Shown: positions 16,056-26,173, counted from the stretch's first letter. The stretch is DNA of 64,000 bases from Kitasatospora aureofaciens (GCF_001188955.3 NZ_JPRF03000043.1:310001-374000), one strand, 5' to 3'. Notes: generated by a model not told the origin, from the letters alone. A program made the numbers and translations.

Positions 16056-17879
16056 TCAGCCCAGGGTGCGGTCGAGGTTGAAGGCGGCGCTGATGAGGGC
16101 GAGGTGGGTGAACGCCTGGGGGAAGTTGCCTTGCTGCTCTCCGGTGTGGCTGATCTCTTCGGCGTACAGGCCGAGGTGGTTGGCGTAGGTGAGCATCTTC
16201 TCGAAGGCCAGGCGGGCATCGTTCAGGCGTCCGGCGCGGGTGAGGGCCTCGACGTACCAGAAGGAGCAGATCGAGAAGGTGCCTTCCTCGCCTTCGAGGC
16301 CGTCCGGGCTGGCCTTGGGGTCGTAGCGCCAGACCAGGGAGTCGGACACCAGTTCCTCGCCGAGGGTGTCGAGGGTGGACAGCCATACGGGGTCGTTGGG
16401 GGAGATGAACTTGGTCAGCGGCATCATCAGCACCGCGGCGTCCAGTACGTCGCCGTCCTCGTGCTGGACGAACGCCTGCCGGGTGGGCGACCAGCCCTTG
16501 TCCATGATCCGCCAGTAGATCTCGTCCCGGACCGGGCCCCAGCGGCCGAGCTCGGCGGGAAAGCTGCGGCGCCGGGCGATGCGGATGGCCCGGTCGATGG
16601 CCACCCAGCACATCAGGTGGGAGTAGAGGAACTTCTTGCGTCCGCCACGGGTCTCCCACACGCCCTCGTCCGGCTGGTCCCAGTGCTCGCAGACCCAGTC
16701 CACCAGGGCGCACACCCCACGCCAATGGCCGCTGGAGATGGGCCGGCACCATTTGTCGTACAGGTAGACGGAGTCGAGCAGGGCGCCGTAGATGTCGAGC
16801 TGCAGCTGCGTGGCGGCGCCGTTTCCGACTCGCACAGGCGCCGAGCCACGGTAGCCCTCCAGGTGGGGCAGCTCGCCTTCGGGCAACTCGGAGCGTCCGT
16901 CGATGCCGTACATGACCTGCAGCGGCCCGGAGGGTCCGCCGCCGCGCCGCTCGATGTGCCGGGTGAGGAAGCCCATGAACGCCTCGGCCTCCTCGGCGAA
17001 GCCGAGCCTGAGCAGGGCGTAGACGGCGAACGCGGCGTCGCGCACCCACACGTAGCGGTAGTCCCAGTTGCGGCCGCCGCCGATCTGCTCGGGCAGGCTG
17101 GTGGTGGGCGCTGCCACGATCGCGCCGGTGGGGGCGTAGGTGAGCAGCTTGAGGGTGAGGGCGGAGCGGTGCACCATCTCCCGCCATCGGCCGTGGTAGC
17201 GGGACTGGTGCAGCCAGCGCCGCCAGAAGGCGACCGTGGCGGTGAACTCCCGCTCGGCCTCGGCGTGCGGGCAGCGGCCCGGGAGCGCCTGACCGCCGGC
17301 CTGCTCCAGGGCGAAGACCGCGGTATCGCCCTGGGAGAGTTCGAACTGCGTCCACACGTCCTTCTCGTCGCACTCCAGCGGCACCGTGGCGGTCAGCGTC
17401 AGCGACAGTGCCTCGGAGGCGAACACGGCGGCCTGGTCCAGCATCCGCACGGTGTGCGGGTCGGCGCCATAGCCGAACCGGGGGGCCACCCGGGCCCGGA
17501 ACGGGATCTTTCCGCGCACGCACACCACCCGCCGGACCAGCCTGGGGCGATCAGCCTCGTCGGGGTCCGCCACGGGCATGAAGTCCTGGATCTCCCCCAG
17601 CCCGTCCTCGGTGAAGAACCGGGTGATCAGCACATTGGTGTCCGGGAAGTAGAACTGCTTGGTACTGGCCGGAACGGCGGCAGCCAGCTCGAACGCCCCG
17701 CCCCGATCCGCGTCCAGGATGGCCGCGAAGACACTCGGGGAGTCGAAAGAGGGGCAGCAGTACCAGTCGATGGTGCCGTCGGTGCCCACCAACGCCACCG
17801 TGCGCAGATCCCCGATCAGGCCGTGCTCCGCGATCGGCAGATACCGGACGGACTCGTGCTGTTCCGGCGCTCCGGACAT
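16056..17879 (-). CDS. Glycoside hydrolase family 15 protein (trehalase/glucoamylase-like)
   Basis: A 607-residue cytoplasmic enzyme of the (alpha/alpha)6-barrel type. The N-terminal beta domain starts with YLPIAEHGLIGDLRTVALVG, then GTIDWYCCPSFDSPSVFAAI, standard for actinobacterial GH15 proteins. The barrel contains GGRNWDYRYVWVRDAAFAVY (substrate subsite and arginine) and WVCEHWDQPDEGVWETR, where the Glu is the usual general acid; LYAEEISHTGEQQGNFPQAF carries the second conserved Glu near residue 580. Mycobacterial and streptomycete members hydrolyse trehalose; others cleave alpha-glucans. No signal peptide. ATG at 17879 with GGAGG upstream. Single gene. Confidence 0.93.
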   Translation of the reverse strand: MSGAPEQHESVRYLPIAEHGLIGDLRTVALVGTDGTIDWYCCPSFDSPSVFAAILDADRGGAFELAAAVPASTKQFYFPDTNVLITRFFTEDGLGEIQDFMPVADPDEADRPRLVRRVVCVRGKIPFRARVAPRFGYGADPHTVRMLDQAAVFASEALSLTLTATVPLECDEKDVWTQFELSQGDTAVFALEQAGGQALPGRCPHAEAEREFTATVAFWRRWLHQSRYHGRWREMVHRSALTLKLLTYAPTGAIVAAPTTSLPEQIGGGRNWDYRYVWVRDAAFAVYALLRLGFAEEAEAFMGFLTRHIERRGGGPSGPLQVMYGIDGRSELPEGELPHLEGYRGSAPVRVGNGAATQLQLDIYGALLDSVYLYDKWCRPISSGHWRGVCALVDWVCEHWDQPDEGVWETRGGRKKFLYSHLMCWVAIDRAIRIARRRSFPAELGRWGPVRDEIYWRIMDKGWSPTRQAFVQHEDGDVLDAAVLMMPLTKFISPNDPVWLSTLDTLGEELVSDSLVWRYDPKASPDGLEGEEGTFSICSFWYVEALTRAGRLNDARLAFEKMLTYANHLGLYAEEISHTGEQQGNFPQAFTHLALISAAFNLDRTLG

Positions 17880-18096
17880 CGCAGCAACCTCCCTTTGCCT
17901 CTGCCTCTGTTTGAGTCCTTCCCGATCGCGGGGGCATCAGGCCGCCCGGCGAGGGCATCCACCAGACCGGACAAGCGGCGTTGAACCGACTGGCACAACA
18001 AGACCGGCGCCACTCGGCTACACCGTCATGATTCCGAGCGGGCACCTGCCACGGCCCTCCTCATAGCATGGAGATGCACGCGGTCTTCTTCGCGAA

Positions 18097-20208
18097 GTGG
18101 ATACCGCCATGGCGGATGGCGAGGACCTGGAACAAGGTGGCGTCCAGGATCTACTGGACCAGACGCTCACCGGGGCGGTGGGGAGCCTCGGCGCGTCTTC
18201 AGGGGCGATCGTGCTGCTGGAGCGCGGCGGCGAGGTGCTGAGCCTTGAGGTGACGGCCGGGATTCCCCCGGAGTTCTTCAGCCCGCTGCGGCACATGCGG
18301 CTGGCCACCGCGACACCGGATCCGGTGCTTGAAGCGGTGCGCGAACGCCACCTGGTGTGGATCAGCTCCAGCGAAGACCTGGCACGCCGCTATCCGCACG
18401 TCGCCCTGTTCCTACCGTACCCGCGGGCCCACGCCATCGTCCCGATCGCCAGCGGGCACACTGCCTGGGGCGCACTTGCGGTGCTGATGCCCCCTGAGCG
18501 GTCGCCTGAGCTCAGCGCCTGCGAGCGCCGCACGCTCACCGCTGCCAGCGACCGCATCGCGCAGGTGCTGCACGATGCCGCCGACGCTGGACACCCCCTC
18601 CGCCCCGCACCCGAGCCCCGGTTCATCACCTTGACAAACCCCGCCTCGGCCAACCCCCCGGCCGCGTTCCTCTCTCGCCTGCCTGACGGCGCGTGCTCCC
18701 TCGACCCGAATGGGAGGATCACCTTCGTCGACCCCACCGCCGCCGACCTGCTGGGCGCCAGCATCCCGCACCTGCTCGGCACCCGGCTGCGGGAGGCGCT
18801 GCCGTGGCTGGATGATCCGGCCTACGAGCATCGGCTTCAGGACGCGGCCATCAGCCAACTGCCGACCTCGTTCACAGCGGTACGGCCACCCGACAGGCGC
18901 CTGCTGTTCCAGCTCTACCCTGACCGCACTGGCCTCAGCGTGCGCATCAGCGCAACCGACAACGCGCCCCCCGCGACGGCACCGACTGATGGCGGCGCCG
19001 GGCCGGACCGTTTGGACGCGATGCGTCATCTGGTACGCCTGGCCGGCACCCTGGCGGAAGCGGCGACCGTCCGCGACATCGTCGACCTGGTGGCGGACCA
19101 CCTCATGGTCCCCTTCCGCGCTCAGGGCTTCCTGCTGCTGGTCCCCGAGGCCGGACGGGTCCACGTCGTCGGCCACTGCGGCTTCGCCCCCGAGTTGCTG
19201 GACTCCCTCAACCACACGCCCTTGACGGCGAACACCCCAAGCGTGCTGGGTCTGACCGCCGGGGTCCCGTCCTTCTTCCCCACCCGGGACGAATTCCACG
19301 CGGCCTACCCAGCAAGCCCAGCCATCGACGGCGGCATGGCCGCGTGGGCGTTCCTGCCGCTGATCGTCTCCGGGCACCCCATCGGGACCTGCGTGCTCGG
19401 CTACCAGCAGCCGCACCCCTTCACCTCCGACGAGCGCACCCTCCTCACCTCCCTCGGCGCCCTGATAGCGCAAGCCCTCGGCCGAGCACGGCAGTACGAC
19501 GCCGAACACCAGCTCGCCCACGGACTCCAGGCGCGCCTGCTGCCCCACACCCTGCCGAAGATCCCCGGCCTCGACGTGGCCGCGCGCTACCTGCCCGCCA
19601 GCCACGGCGTGGACATCGGCGGCGACTTCTACGACCTCATCCGCCTGACGACCACCGAGGCCGCCGCGGTCATCGGCGATGTCCAAGGCCACAACGTCAG
19701 CGCCGCCGGACTGATGGGGCAGGTCCGCACCGCGGTCCACGCCTACGCCATCGCAGGCGCCACCCCCGGCGAGGTCCTCGCCCGCACCAACCGACTACTG
19801 ACCGACCTCGACCCCGACCTGCTCACCAGCTGCCTGTACGCGCATCTCGACCTCGCCCACCACAGCACCCGGCTGGCCACCGCCGGACACCACCCGCCCC
19901 TGCTGCGCCGCCCCGACCTGCACACCGAGATCCTCGACGTACCGCCAGGGCCCCTGCTGGGCGTGGACCCCGCAGCGTCCTACCCCACCACCGAAGTCGC
20001 CCTGCCCCCCGCCACCGTCCTCGCCTTGTACACCGACGGACTCATCGAAACCCCCGGCACCGACCACGACACCAACATCACCGAACTCGTGACGGCCCTC
20101 TCACACGCCGGCCACACCCTCGACGGCATCGCCGACGCGCTCCTCGACCGAGCCCACCCGTCCGGCAACCAGGGCGACGACACCGCCCTCCTACTCCTGC
20201 GCAGTTGA
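18097..20208 (+). CDS. GAF-PAS-GAF-PP2C (SpoIIE-type) protein phosphatase
   Basis: A 703-residue signalling protein. Order: GAF-like domain (about residues 15-160), PAS domain beginning LPDGACSLDPNGRITFVDPT (about 190-285), second GAF (about 310-465), then PP2C/SpoIIE phosphatase (about 470-700). Catalytic metal ligands are intact: DIGGDFYDL, VIGDVQGHN, ALYTDGLIE and GDDTALLLL. It should dephosphorylate a phosphoserine anti-anti-sigma protein (family knowledge) in answer to a signal bound by the sensor domains. GTG at 18097 or ATG at 18109 are both possible; neither has a strong ribosome site. It lacks its own kinase domain. Divergent from the GH15 gene, 217 bases apart. Confidence 0.92.
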   Translation: MDTAMADGEDLEQGGVQDLLDQTLTGAVGSLGASSGAIVLLERGGEVLSLEVTAGIPPEFFSPLRHMRLATATPDPVLEAVRERHLVWISSSEDLARRYPHVALFLPYPRAHAIVPIASGHTAWGALAVLMPPERSPELSACERRTLTAASDRIAQVLHDAADAGHPLRPAPEPRFITLTNPASANPPAAFLSRLPDGACSLDPNGRITFVDPTAADLLGASIPHLLGTRLREALPWLDDPAYEHRLQDAAISQLPTSFTAVRPPDRRLLFQLYPDRTGLSVRISATDNAPPATAPTDGGAGPDRLDAMRHLVRLAGTLAEAATVRDIVDLVADHLMVPFRAQGFLLLVPEAGRVHVVGHCGFAPELLDSLNHTPLTANTPSVLGLTAGVPSFFPTRDEFHAAYPASPAIDGGMAAWAFLPLIVSGHPIGTCVLGYQQPHPFTSDERTLLTSLGALIAQALGRARQYDAEHQLAHGLQARLLPHTLPKIPGLDVAARYLPASHGVDIGGDFYDLIRLTTTEAAAVIGDVQGHNVSAAGLMGQVRTAVHAYAIAGATPGEVLARTNRLLTDLDPDLLTSCLYAHLDLAHHSTRLATAGHHPPLLRRPDLHTEILDVPPGPLLGVDPAASYPTTEVALPPATVLALYTDGLIETPGTDHDTNITELVTALSHAGHTLDGIADALLDRAHPSGNQGDDTALLLLRS

Positions 20209-20386
20209 TCACCGCGTCGGTGCCCGCGCGCGGTCCAGCGAGTCCGCGGGGTGCGCGTCCTCGACCGTGGGCTGGGCGCCAGTCTCGCCGGTCCACCGAT
20301 CCGTGGCGTCCTCCACAAAGGGTGGAGCCGCGTGTTGAAGCTCCGCCCGATCCGGATGCGGGCACCGCCTGTGCAGCACAGTCCCG

Positions 20387-21973
20387 TCAGTCGCGGGCAC
20401 GGAGGCTGGCTTCCTCGAGGTCGAGTTCGCGCTGGATCCGGCGCCGGGTGGTGTTGCTGATCATGTTCGCTTCGTAGAGGCGCTGGAGCTCGGCCTCCTC
20501 GATGCCGATGAGTGTCCGGCGTATCTCGCGGTAGGCGTCGGCGGGACGGGCGTCCGGGTCGCTGTAGTGGGCGTCTTCCGCTTGGTGGATGCGCGCTTCC
20601 AGATCGCGACGCGCCTGTTTGAGGGCGGTCTCGGCGGCGGTGCCCAGTTCGGCGAGCTCATCCAGATCGCCGAGTTGTTTGAGCTCTTCGAGAGCGGTGT
20701 GGGCGATGCGTCGGCGGGTCCGGGCCTCCTCGCGGGCGGTGTGCTCCGGTTCCAGGGCGATGCCCGAGCGGCGGACGACAGGAGCGAGGGTGAAGCCCTG
20801 GACGATGACGGTGAGCGCGACGGTCCCGGTGGTGAGCGTGAGGATGAGCGCCCGGTGCGGCAGCGGTGCCCCCGTGTTGGTGACCAGGGGGATGGAGAGC
20901 GCGGCGGCCAGCGGCATGACGCCTCGGGTGCCCGCCCAGGACAGGACGGCCGGAACGCGCCAGGAGAGGCGGCTGTCGCCCTCCTTGTGCCGGTAGTGGA
21001 TCAGGGCGGACAGCGGGAAGATCCACAGCAGGCGGATCGCCAGCACGGTGAAGGCGATCACCGGCACCCACAGCGGCCAGCCGTGCTCGTCGTGCGTGAG
21101 GTGACGGACGGCGGAGGGGAGCTCGAGACCGATGAGGGCGAAGACGACGCTCTCCAGCAGGAAGGTCACGGTGTCGTAGACGGCGTGGATCTGGAGACGG
21201 ACGGGGGCGTTGCTGAGCTTGTGGCCGGTGCTGCCGAGGACGACCCCGGCCACGATGACGGCGGTCACGCCGGAGGCGTGCGAGTCCTCCGCGATGACGT
21301 ACGAGGCGTACGGAGTGACCAGAGCGATGACGGTCTCCAGCACGGGGTCCTCGGTCCGTCTGCGGATGAGGGTCACCACTGCGGCGACCGCCGCGCCGAT
21401 GAGGGCTCCTCCGCCCGCGAGGATCAGGAACTGCTCGATGGTCCCGGACACGGTGATGGCGCTGCCGGAAACCGCGGTCGCCACGGCGACCTTGTACAGG
21501 ACCAGCGACGTGGCGTCGTTGAACAGGCTTTCCGCCTGCACCATGGCCTGCACACGCGGTGGGAGGGACAGGCGGCGGCCGAGTGCGGTAACGGCCACGG
21601 GGTCGGTGCTGGCCAGGACGGCGCCGAGGATGAACGCGGTCGCGGTGGTGAGCGGGGTGATCGCTCGGGCGACGTACCCGACGGCGACGGCCGAGGCCAG
21701 GACCAGACCGAAGACCAGGCCGGTCACGGGCCGCCACACGCTGCGCAGGTCGCGGACAGAGATTTCCCCGGCCGAGGCGTAGAGCAGTGGCGGCAGCACC
21801 AACACGCTGATCACGTGAGGCGGCAGGCGGACCTCGGGAACCCAAGGTATGAGCCCGGCGACCAGACCGGCGATGACGAGGAGCGAGGGAGCGGGCAGGC
21901 GCCAGCGCCGGGCACCGGTCGCCACTGCCGTGGCCAGGACCACGAGCAGCAGGATGACGGTCAGGCCAGTCAT
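20387..21973 (-). CDS. Na+/H+ antiporter (CPA1/NhaP family)
   Basis: A 528-residue membrane protein with about 12 helices. The conserved CPA1 core is clear: AFILGAVLASTDPVAVTALG (the TDP..V segment on the unwound helix), MVQAESLFNDATSLVLYKVA (E/ND motif that binds the cation) and LSWAGTRGVMPLAAALSIPL (TRG motif). A C-terminal soluble tail of about 110 residues is rich in charged helices (LEELKQLGDLDELAEL, RRIQRELDLEEASLRAR) and probably gates transport. It exchanges cytoplasmic Na+ or K+ for protons. ATG at 21973; single gene. Confidence 0.94.
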   Translation of the reverse strand: MTGLTVILLLVVLATAVATGARRWRLPAPSLLVIAGLVAGLIPWVPEVRLPPHVISVLVLPPLLYASAGEISVRDLRSVWRPVTGLVFGLVLASAVAVGYVARAITPLTTATAFILGAVLASTDPVAVTALGRRLSLPPRVQAMVQAESLFNDATSLVLYKVAVATAVSGSAITVSGTIEQFLILAGGGALIGAAVAAVVTLIRRRTEDPVLETVIALVTPYASYVIAEDSHASGVTAVIVAGVVLGSTGHKLSNAPVRLQIHAVYDTVTFLLESVVFALIGLELPSAVRHLTHDEHGWPLWVPVIAFTVLAIRLLWIFPLSALIHYRHKEGDSRLSWRVPAVLSWAGTRGVMPLAAALSIPLVTNTGAPLPHRALILTLTTGTVALTVIVQGFTLAPVVRRSGIALEPEHTAREEARTRRRIAHTALEELKQLGDLDELAELGTAAETALKQARRDLEARIHQAEDAHYSDPDARPADAYREIRRTLIGIEEAELQRLYEANMISNTTRRRIQRELDLEEASLRARD

Positions 21974-22211
21974 GCAGCGTCCCCGGTGGGTTACGGCTTG
22001 TTACCCCCCTTTGACCAGGTGCTCTACCAACGTAACCGGATTACGGACGCCAGCCCACCGCCAACGGCGGCCTCGCGTGCGGAGGCGCGGGCGGCGTCCT
22101 GGGCCGCGCGAAGGGCGCCGAGCGAGGCCGGGTCGATGCCGGCCGGCAATCGCCAAGCAGTGGGGGCGGGGGCGACCGAGCCGCCGCCGAGTGATCACCG
22201 CTAAAAAGACC

Positions 22212-24302
22212 TCAAGGGCTGCGCTGATCAAGTACTTGCAACGGCCGCATCATTTCATTGTCCTCATGGTCCACAATGTGACAGTGCCAGACGTACCGTC
22301 CCGCAATGCCAAACCGAACCTTGACTCGGGTGACATAGCTTGGCAATGCGATCACGGTGTCCTTGTATCCGGCTTCCCCCGGCTGTGGGGGTGACAGTTC
22401 GCCGCCCGTGATTGCCCGGCGGCCGAGGACCTGAAATCCGATCTGATGGATGTGGATGGGGTGGGCGTCGCTGGTGAAGTTGTACAGTTCCCAGATCTCG
22501 GTGTCGCCCTTCACCGGCGTCTCGGTAACCGGGTCCGACCAGAGGAGCGGGGTGGCTGAGCCACTTGGCGCGACTGTGCCGAGTGTGTCCATCGTGGGCG
22601 CGCCGGTGAAGTACGCGGAGTCCTCTTCGTTGAGTGACAGCTTCCGGACCGTCCGGCTCTCGGGAAGCGCCGGCACCGGAGGGAGCACGATCTGCGACGG
22701 CGGGACACTGGTGTCGGTGGAGGCGAGGGAAACGACAGCGAATTTCATGACCTGCCCTGTGGTCGTGATATTCGCCGGCGTGAAGTCGGTCACCGGCGTT
22801 CCGCCGCTGTACGCCTCGTCCGGGCCTTCGTTGATCAGGTAGAGCCCGGTGCCAACTGGGGTGCCGGTGAAGTCGACCACCACGTCGGCACGCTCTGCGG
22901 GGGCCAAGAGGAGTTGATCCAACCGGATCGGGGCTGGCAGGAATCCCTGGTCGTTCCCGATCTGCCAGATGGGCAATTCAGGGCTGACCGGGCGGGGGGC
23001 AGTGGCGTCAGCCACGATCTTCAAGATGAGAGTACGGGCGTTGCTCGCGTTGAGGATGCGCAGGCGGTACCGCCGCGGTTCCACGTTGAGGACCGGCCAG
23101 GTGTTCCCGTTGACGACCATCGTGGTCCCGAAGAACTCCGGGTTCCAGATGGGCGAAATATCGGTGTAGGGGATCCATGGACCGTCCGGCGGGGTGTCCC
23201 CGAAGTCTCCGCGACTGCTGGGGAAGAACACCGACCCGTCCGAGTTGAAGGACTTGTCCTGAACCACCAGGGGGATTTCGTAGGGGTGGGCACCGTGTGC
23301 CCCGTCCCGAGCCGATGCCGACCCAGGAAGCACTCCCGGGGGGAGATCAGCAGGTCCACCTCGCAACAGGTAGAAACCGGCAAGGCCCGCGTAGACATTC
23401 ACCCGAGTCATGCCCAGGGTGTGATCGTGGTACCAGAGAGTTGCGGGACGCTGATCATTGCCGTACGCGAACGTTGCCGACCCGGGGCGCCAGCGGACGC
23501 CGTAACGGTCACGGAACTGCTCGGCGAACCGATCGTAATAGGTACCTACGCGAGCATAGTCACGAGGAATATCACGAGATGCCGGCAGGTACCAGGCTTC
23601 GGGGTATCCGTCACTCTCTTCTCGGCTGTACCCACCGTGCAGATGGGTCACGATGGGGACTGGTCCGGTGTACGGCCCCGGAGTGGTCGAGAAGGTGGGC
23701 CGCGAATCACGTCCGGCCATTCCGCCAGGAGGATTCGCCCAATGCAATGTGGGATCCACAGCGCATAGATGGGGCAGGTGGAAGCCGCGCGAGGTGACGA
23801 GGTCGTTGACCCATGTCACGGAGATCGGCCGATCCACACGGGCTTCAATGGTCGGGCCCGGCGTATGAAACGATTGCGGGTGGCCCACAGCCCCGTAACC
23901 CCAGACCGTGGTGGCCGGCATCCCGAGCGGCAGCATTTGCTGTCGGAACTGACGGATCGCGATGCGGTAGGAGTCCCGGCCCTCGCTGGGCATTGCCTCG
24001 AGAAGAAAGAGTGGCGTTCTGTACTTGGGTACGGATGACGGATCGAGCGCGCCTCCCGGCGGCCGTGAAGGATGCGGGTGGCGCCGACCGTTTCGAAGAG
24101 CACCCGGCCCGGACGGAGAATTGACGGCGTAGGCATGCCCGTCCGCAAGTGCGCCGGCGAAACCTACGGCACCGACTGCCGCAACCGTGGTTCTGAGCAG
24201 ATCGCGTCGACTCGACAGAGAACTCTCGGCGACATCAGCAGCCTGCGAATTCTCCAGAGGATCGGTATCCTTGATCACCGTCGAATGGTATGCGCACGAC
24301 AT
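22212..24302 (-). CDS. Tat-exported multicopper oxidase (CotA/bilirubin oxidase-like)
   Basis: A 696-residue three-domain copper oxidase. The signal region has the twin-arginine motif SSRRDLLRTTVAAVGAVGFA near residues 29-48, so it is exported folded. Copper ligands: THLHGGYS, LWYHDHTLGMTR, HPIHIHQIGF and YVWHCHIVDHEDNEMM, giving the type 1 site (Cys, two His, axial Met) and the trinuclear cluster. It oxidises phenols, bilirubin-type substrates or metal ions with O2 reduced to water. ATG at 24302 used; GTG two dozen bases later (VIKDTDPL) is possible. The region around its start is noticeably lower in GC than its neighbours. Confidence 0.93.
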   Translation of the reverse strand: MSCAYHSTVIKDTDPLENSQAADVAESSLSSRRDLLRTTVAAVGAVGFAGALADGHAYAVNSPSGPGALRNGRRHPHPSRPPGGALDPSSVPKYRTPLFLLEAMPSEGRDSYRIAIRQFRQQMLPLGMPATTVWGYGAVGHPQSFHTPGPTIEARVDRPISVTWVNDLVTSRGFHLPHLCAVDPTLHWANPPGGMAGRDSRPTFSTTPGPYTGPVPIVTHLHGGYSREESDGYPEAWYLPASRDIPRDYARVGTYYDRFAEQFRDRYGVRWRPGSATFAYGNDQRPATLWYHDHTLGMTRVNVYAGLAGFYLLRGGPADLPPGVLPGSASARDGAHGAHPYEIPLVVQDKSFNSDGSVFFPSSRGDFGDTPPDGPWIPYTDISPIWNPEFFGTTMVVNGNTWPVLNVEPRRYRLRILNASNARTLILKIVADATAPRPVSPELPIWQIGNDQGFLPAPIRLDQLLLAPAERADVVVDFTGTPVGTGLYLINEGPDEAYSGGTPVTDFTPANITTTGQVMKFAVVSLASTDTSVPPSQIVLPPVPALPESRTVRKLSLNEEDSAYFTGAPTMDTLGTVAPSGSATPLLWSDPVTETPVKGDTEIWELYNFTSDAHPIHIHQIGFQVLGRRAITGGELSPPQPGEAGYKDTVIALPSYVTRVKVRFGIAGRYVWHCHIVDHEDNEMMRPLQVLDQRSP

Positions 24303-24480
24303 GGGGCGCGGGCGTTATTTCTGCCGGTCGACATGCCCCACCCCTCAAAGTCGGATCATTGGACTATTACTACAGTGGCAGATCTTCCTTCCAGCGATCG
24401 AAGCCGATCGGTCGCCGAGATCGCCCAGGCCCGGCTCGACCCCAACCGCTCAGGATCCACTCGAAGGGCCTACACGACCA
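24303..24480. other. Promoter region of the multicopper oxidase, lower GC
   Basis: Clearly lower GC than the flanks (for example GGACTATTACTACAGTGG near 24359). No gene is visible. It probably carries the oxidase promoter. The rest of the 312-base gap, to 24614, contains the terminator of the transglycosylase-like gene. Confidence 0.4.
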
Positions 24481-24526
24481 CGAGAGGGCCCGTGCCACGC
24501 GGATCGCGCGGGCGCGGGCCCTCTCG
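24481..24526 (-). terminator. Terminator hairpin after the transglycosylase-like gene
   Basis: Stem of 16 pairs with one G-T wobble (CGAGAGGGCCCGTGCC with GGCGCGGGCCCTCTCG) around a 14-base loop, 89 bases downstream of the stop codon of the minus-strand transglycosylase-like gene. Confidence 0.7.
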
Positions 24527-24614
24527 GGTCATCCCAGTGGTCCCTGTCCGGCCCCCGGGGTGAGGGGGAGGGTGGTCAAGGTCTCGGCCGCGGTGCCGGC
24601 GGCCGAGGGGTGGC

Positions 24615-25010
24615 TCAGTACCAGTGGTGGGTCTGCCAGAACGCCCAGGCGGCGTTGGGGCTGCCGTAGCGGGTGTTCATGTAGTCCAGCGTCCACTTGA
24701 TCTGGGTGGCGGGGTTGGTCTTCCAGTCCGCGCCCGCCGAGGCCATCTTGGAGGCCGGCAGCGCCTGGCCCAGCCCGTACGAACCCGAGCTCGGGTTCGT
24801 CGCCGTCACGTTCCATCCCGACTCGTGCGACACGACCTGGCTGAAGGAGGCCAGCTGGTCCGCGGGGACGATCCGGGCGGCGACGGCCTGCGGGGAGGCG
24901 TCCGCGGCCGAGGCGACGGCGGGGACCACGGCGGCGCCCAGGGCGGTCACACCGGCGGCGCCGGCCAGGATCGCGGCGGAGGTACGCATACGGAGCTTGA
25001 AAGCGGGCAT
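24615..25010 (-). CDS. Secreted transglycosylase/lysozyme-like protein
   Basis: A 131-residue exported protein. Signal peptide: basic start (FKLRMR), hydrophobic AAILAGAAGVTALGAAVV and AXA-type cleavage near ASAA. The mature part reads FSQVVSHESGWNVTATNPSS, SYGLGQALPASKMASAGADW and LDYMNTRYGSPNAAWAFWQ, the pattern of small actinobacterial SLT/RPF-like muralytic domains; the Glu in SHESGW is the expected catalytic acid and GLGQ the substrate loop. It should cut peptidoglycan during growth or germination. ATG at 25010 is used. A long leader (over 200 bases to the next recognisable feature) precedes it. Confidence 0.88.
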   Translation of the reverse strand: MPAFKLRMRTSAAILAGAAGVTALGAAVVPAVASAADASPQAVAARIVPADQLASFSQVVSHESGWNVTATNPSSGSYGLGQALPASKMASAGADWKTNPATQIKWTLDYMNTRYGSPNAAWAFWQTHHWY

Positions 25011-25826
25011 GTAGAGCAAGACCTCAATCGGGTTGGGCCGAGTCGCGTCCCGTCCTGGACCGTGGCCGGACAGGGGCCATGACGGTCACGGGGCGTGACT
25101 CGGCAGTAAGCCGTTCACCGGCGGGACAGGAGCCGGTGTGGCGATGCAGCAATTGTTGCCAGGTGGGATCGGCCGCCGACAAGACCCCCTTGTTACGATC
25201 CGCCGTCGTATTCGGGGATTGGCCGACCTCGACGCGCACGGGCGGGTTGCGCGGTCGCCACGATGCTGAGCTGGGCAAATGTCGCGATCTGGGTAGCGGG
25301 CGGCGCCGGGAGCGACCACTATCGCCCGTCGTGGACCTTTTTCGGCGTGAGTGGGCTCACTCCATATGTCGAGGTTTGTCCGATTTGTCGGTCGCGGACC
25401 GCATCGCCGCCGCTGCTCCGAGTGCAGACGATCTTCCTGGACCTGAGTCCCACGTCACACTCGGATACGTGAATCGCCCACCCTGTCGGCGTGATCAGAG
25501 CCCGTATGGATCGCCGAGCCAAACCCGAACGGAGTACACCTCGCCCGGCGACTCCCCCGCCCCGCCATCCGCAGCGGCCGGGCGAGGAGCACGGGACCGC
25601 GATGGCGGAGAGGCAACAGGGCCGCCACACCGCACGGACTCCGAGCGACCGGTGATGCGGACGCGGATCGGCAGCGCCGGCCCTGCTCCTGGCCCGCGCT
25701 CGGGACGGGTCCCGCTCCCCCGTGCCCCGCTGCCGTCCGGGTGCGGAAACCTCGAACCTCAGCAGAATCGATGTGTGGGGGACCACCCCGGCTGCGCTGC
25801 GGGTGCCTACGTGAGAGGACCATGCC
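25011..25826. other. 816-base region without a recognised gene
   Basis: Open frames here are long only because of high GC and resemble no family. The part nearest the transglycosylase-like gene (25011-25230) may be its leader; it contains short dyads but I could not fold it into a known riboswitch. The stretch 25658-25700 shares the phrase GCGGATCGGCAGCG with the dnaE2 remnant region near 6940. Both promoters (transglycosylase-like, GroES-like) must lie within. Confidence 0.35.
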
Positions 25827-26090
25827 ATGCCCGACTTCCACCCGAAGCACGATCACCTGATCGTCAAGCCGATCGGGGGCTCGACCCCGCAGGACCCGGC
25901 GAGGCGGAAGGGTGAGGTGGTGGCGGTAGGGCCCGGCCGACAGCTCGAGAGCGGCAAGCCGCACCCGGTGGACGTCAAGGTCGGCGAGAAGATCCTCTTC
26001 AACAGCTTCGCCGGATCGGATATCGAGGTGGAGGGGCAGGCGTACGTCGAGCTTCCCGAAGACGAGGTCCTCGCACTCTCCGCGGAGTAG
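25827..26090 (+). CDS. GroES-like co-chaperonin family protein
   Basis: An 87-residue protein with the Cpn10 layout: DHLIVKPIGG (first strand; 'PL.DRvlVkp' in canonical GroES), KGEVVAVGPGRQLESGK (the G.VvAVGPG strand), VKVGEKILFNSFAGSDIEVE (VGD.VLf..y.G.E) and YVELPEDEVLAL (Y.il.e.diLa). It is shorter than classical GroES (about 100) and lacks most of the mobile loop, being reduced to GSTPQDPAR. No groEL lies beside it, so it is a diverged paralogue; it could bind GroEL weakly or have another role. AGAGGA precedes the ATG. gnd follows 83 bases later. Confidence 0.82.
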   Translation: MPDFHPKHDHLIVKPIGGSTPQDPARRKGEVVAVGPGRQLESGKPHPVDVKVGEKILFNSFAGSDIEVEGQAYVELPEDEVLALSAE

Positions 26091-26173
26091 GGACAGGGCG
26101 ACGGGCGTACCCGGCACCCGACGTCTTCGATCCCGACAGCCCCAGGCCCCCGAGACCTTTGGAGATGCCCGCC

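Noticed and set aside
22005..22060. tRNA-like string on the minus strand (TTGGTAGAGCACCTGGT)
   Set aside because: It resembles a D-arm, but no anticodon stem of correct length, no GTTCGANTC T-arm and no acceptor stem follow, so it is not a tRNA gene.
25011..25230. Possible c-di-AMP (ydaO-type) riboswitch before the transglycosylase-like gene
   Set aside because: Such leaders often precede cell-wall hydrolases in actinomycetes and GGTGAACGG-like and GCCGAGTC phrases occur, but I could not align the conserved core elements in order. A covariance-model scan would decide.
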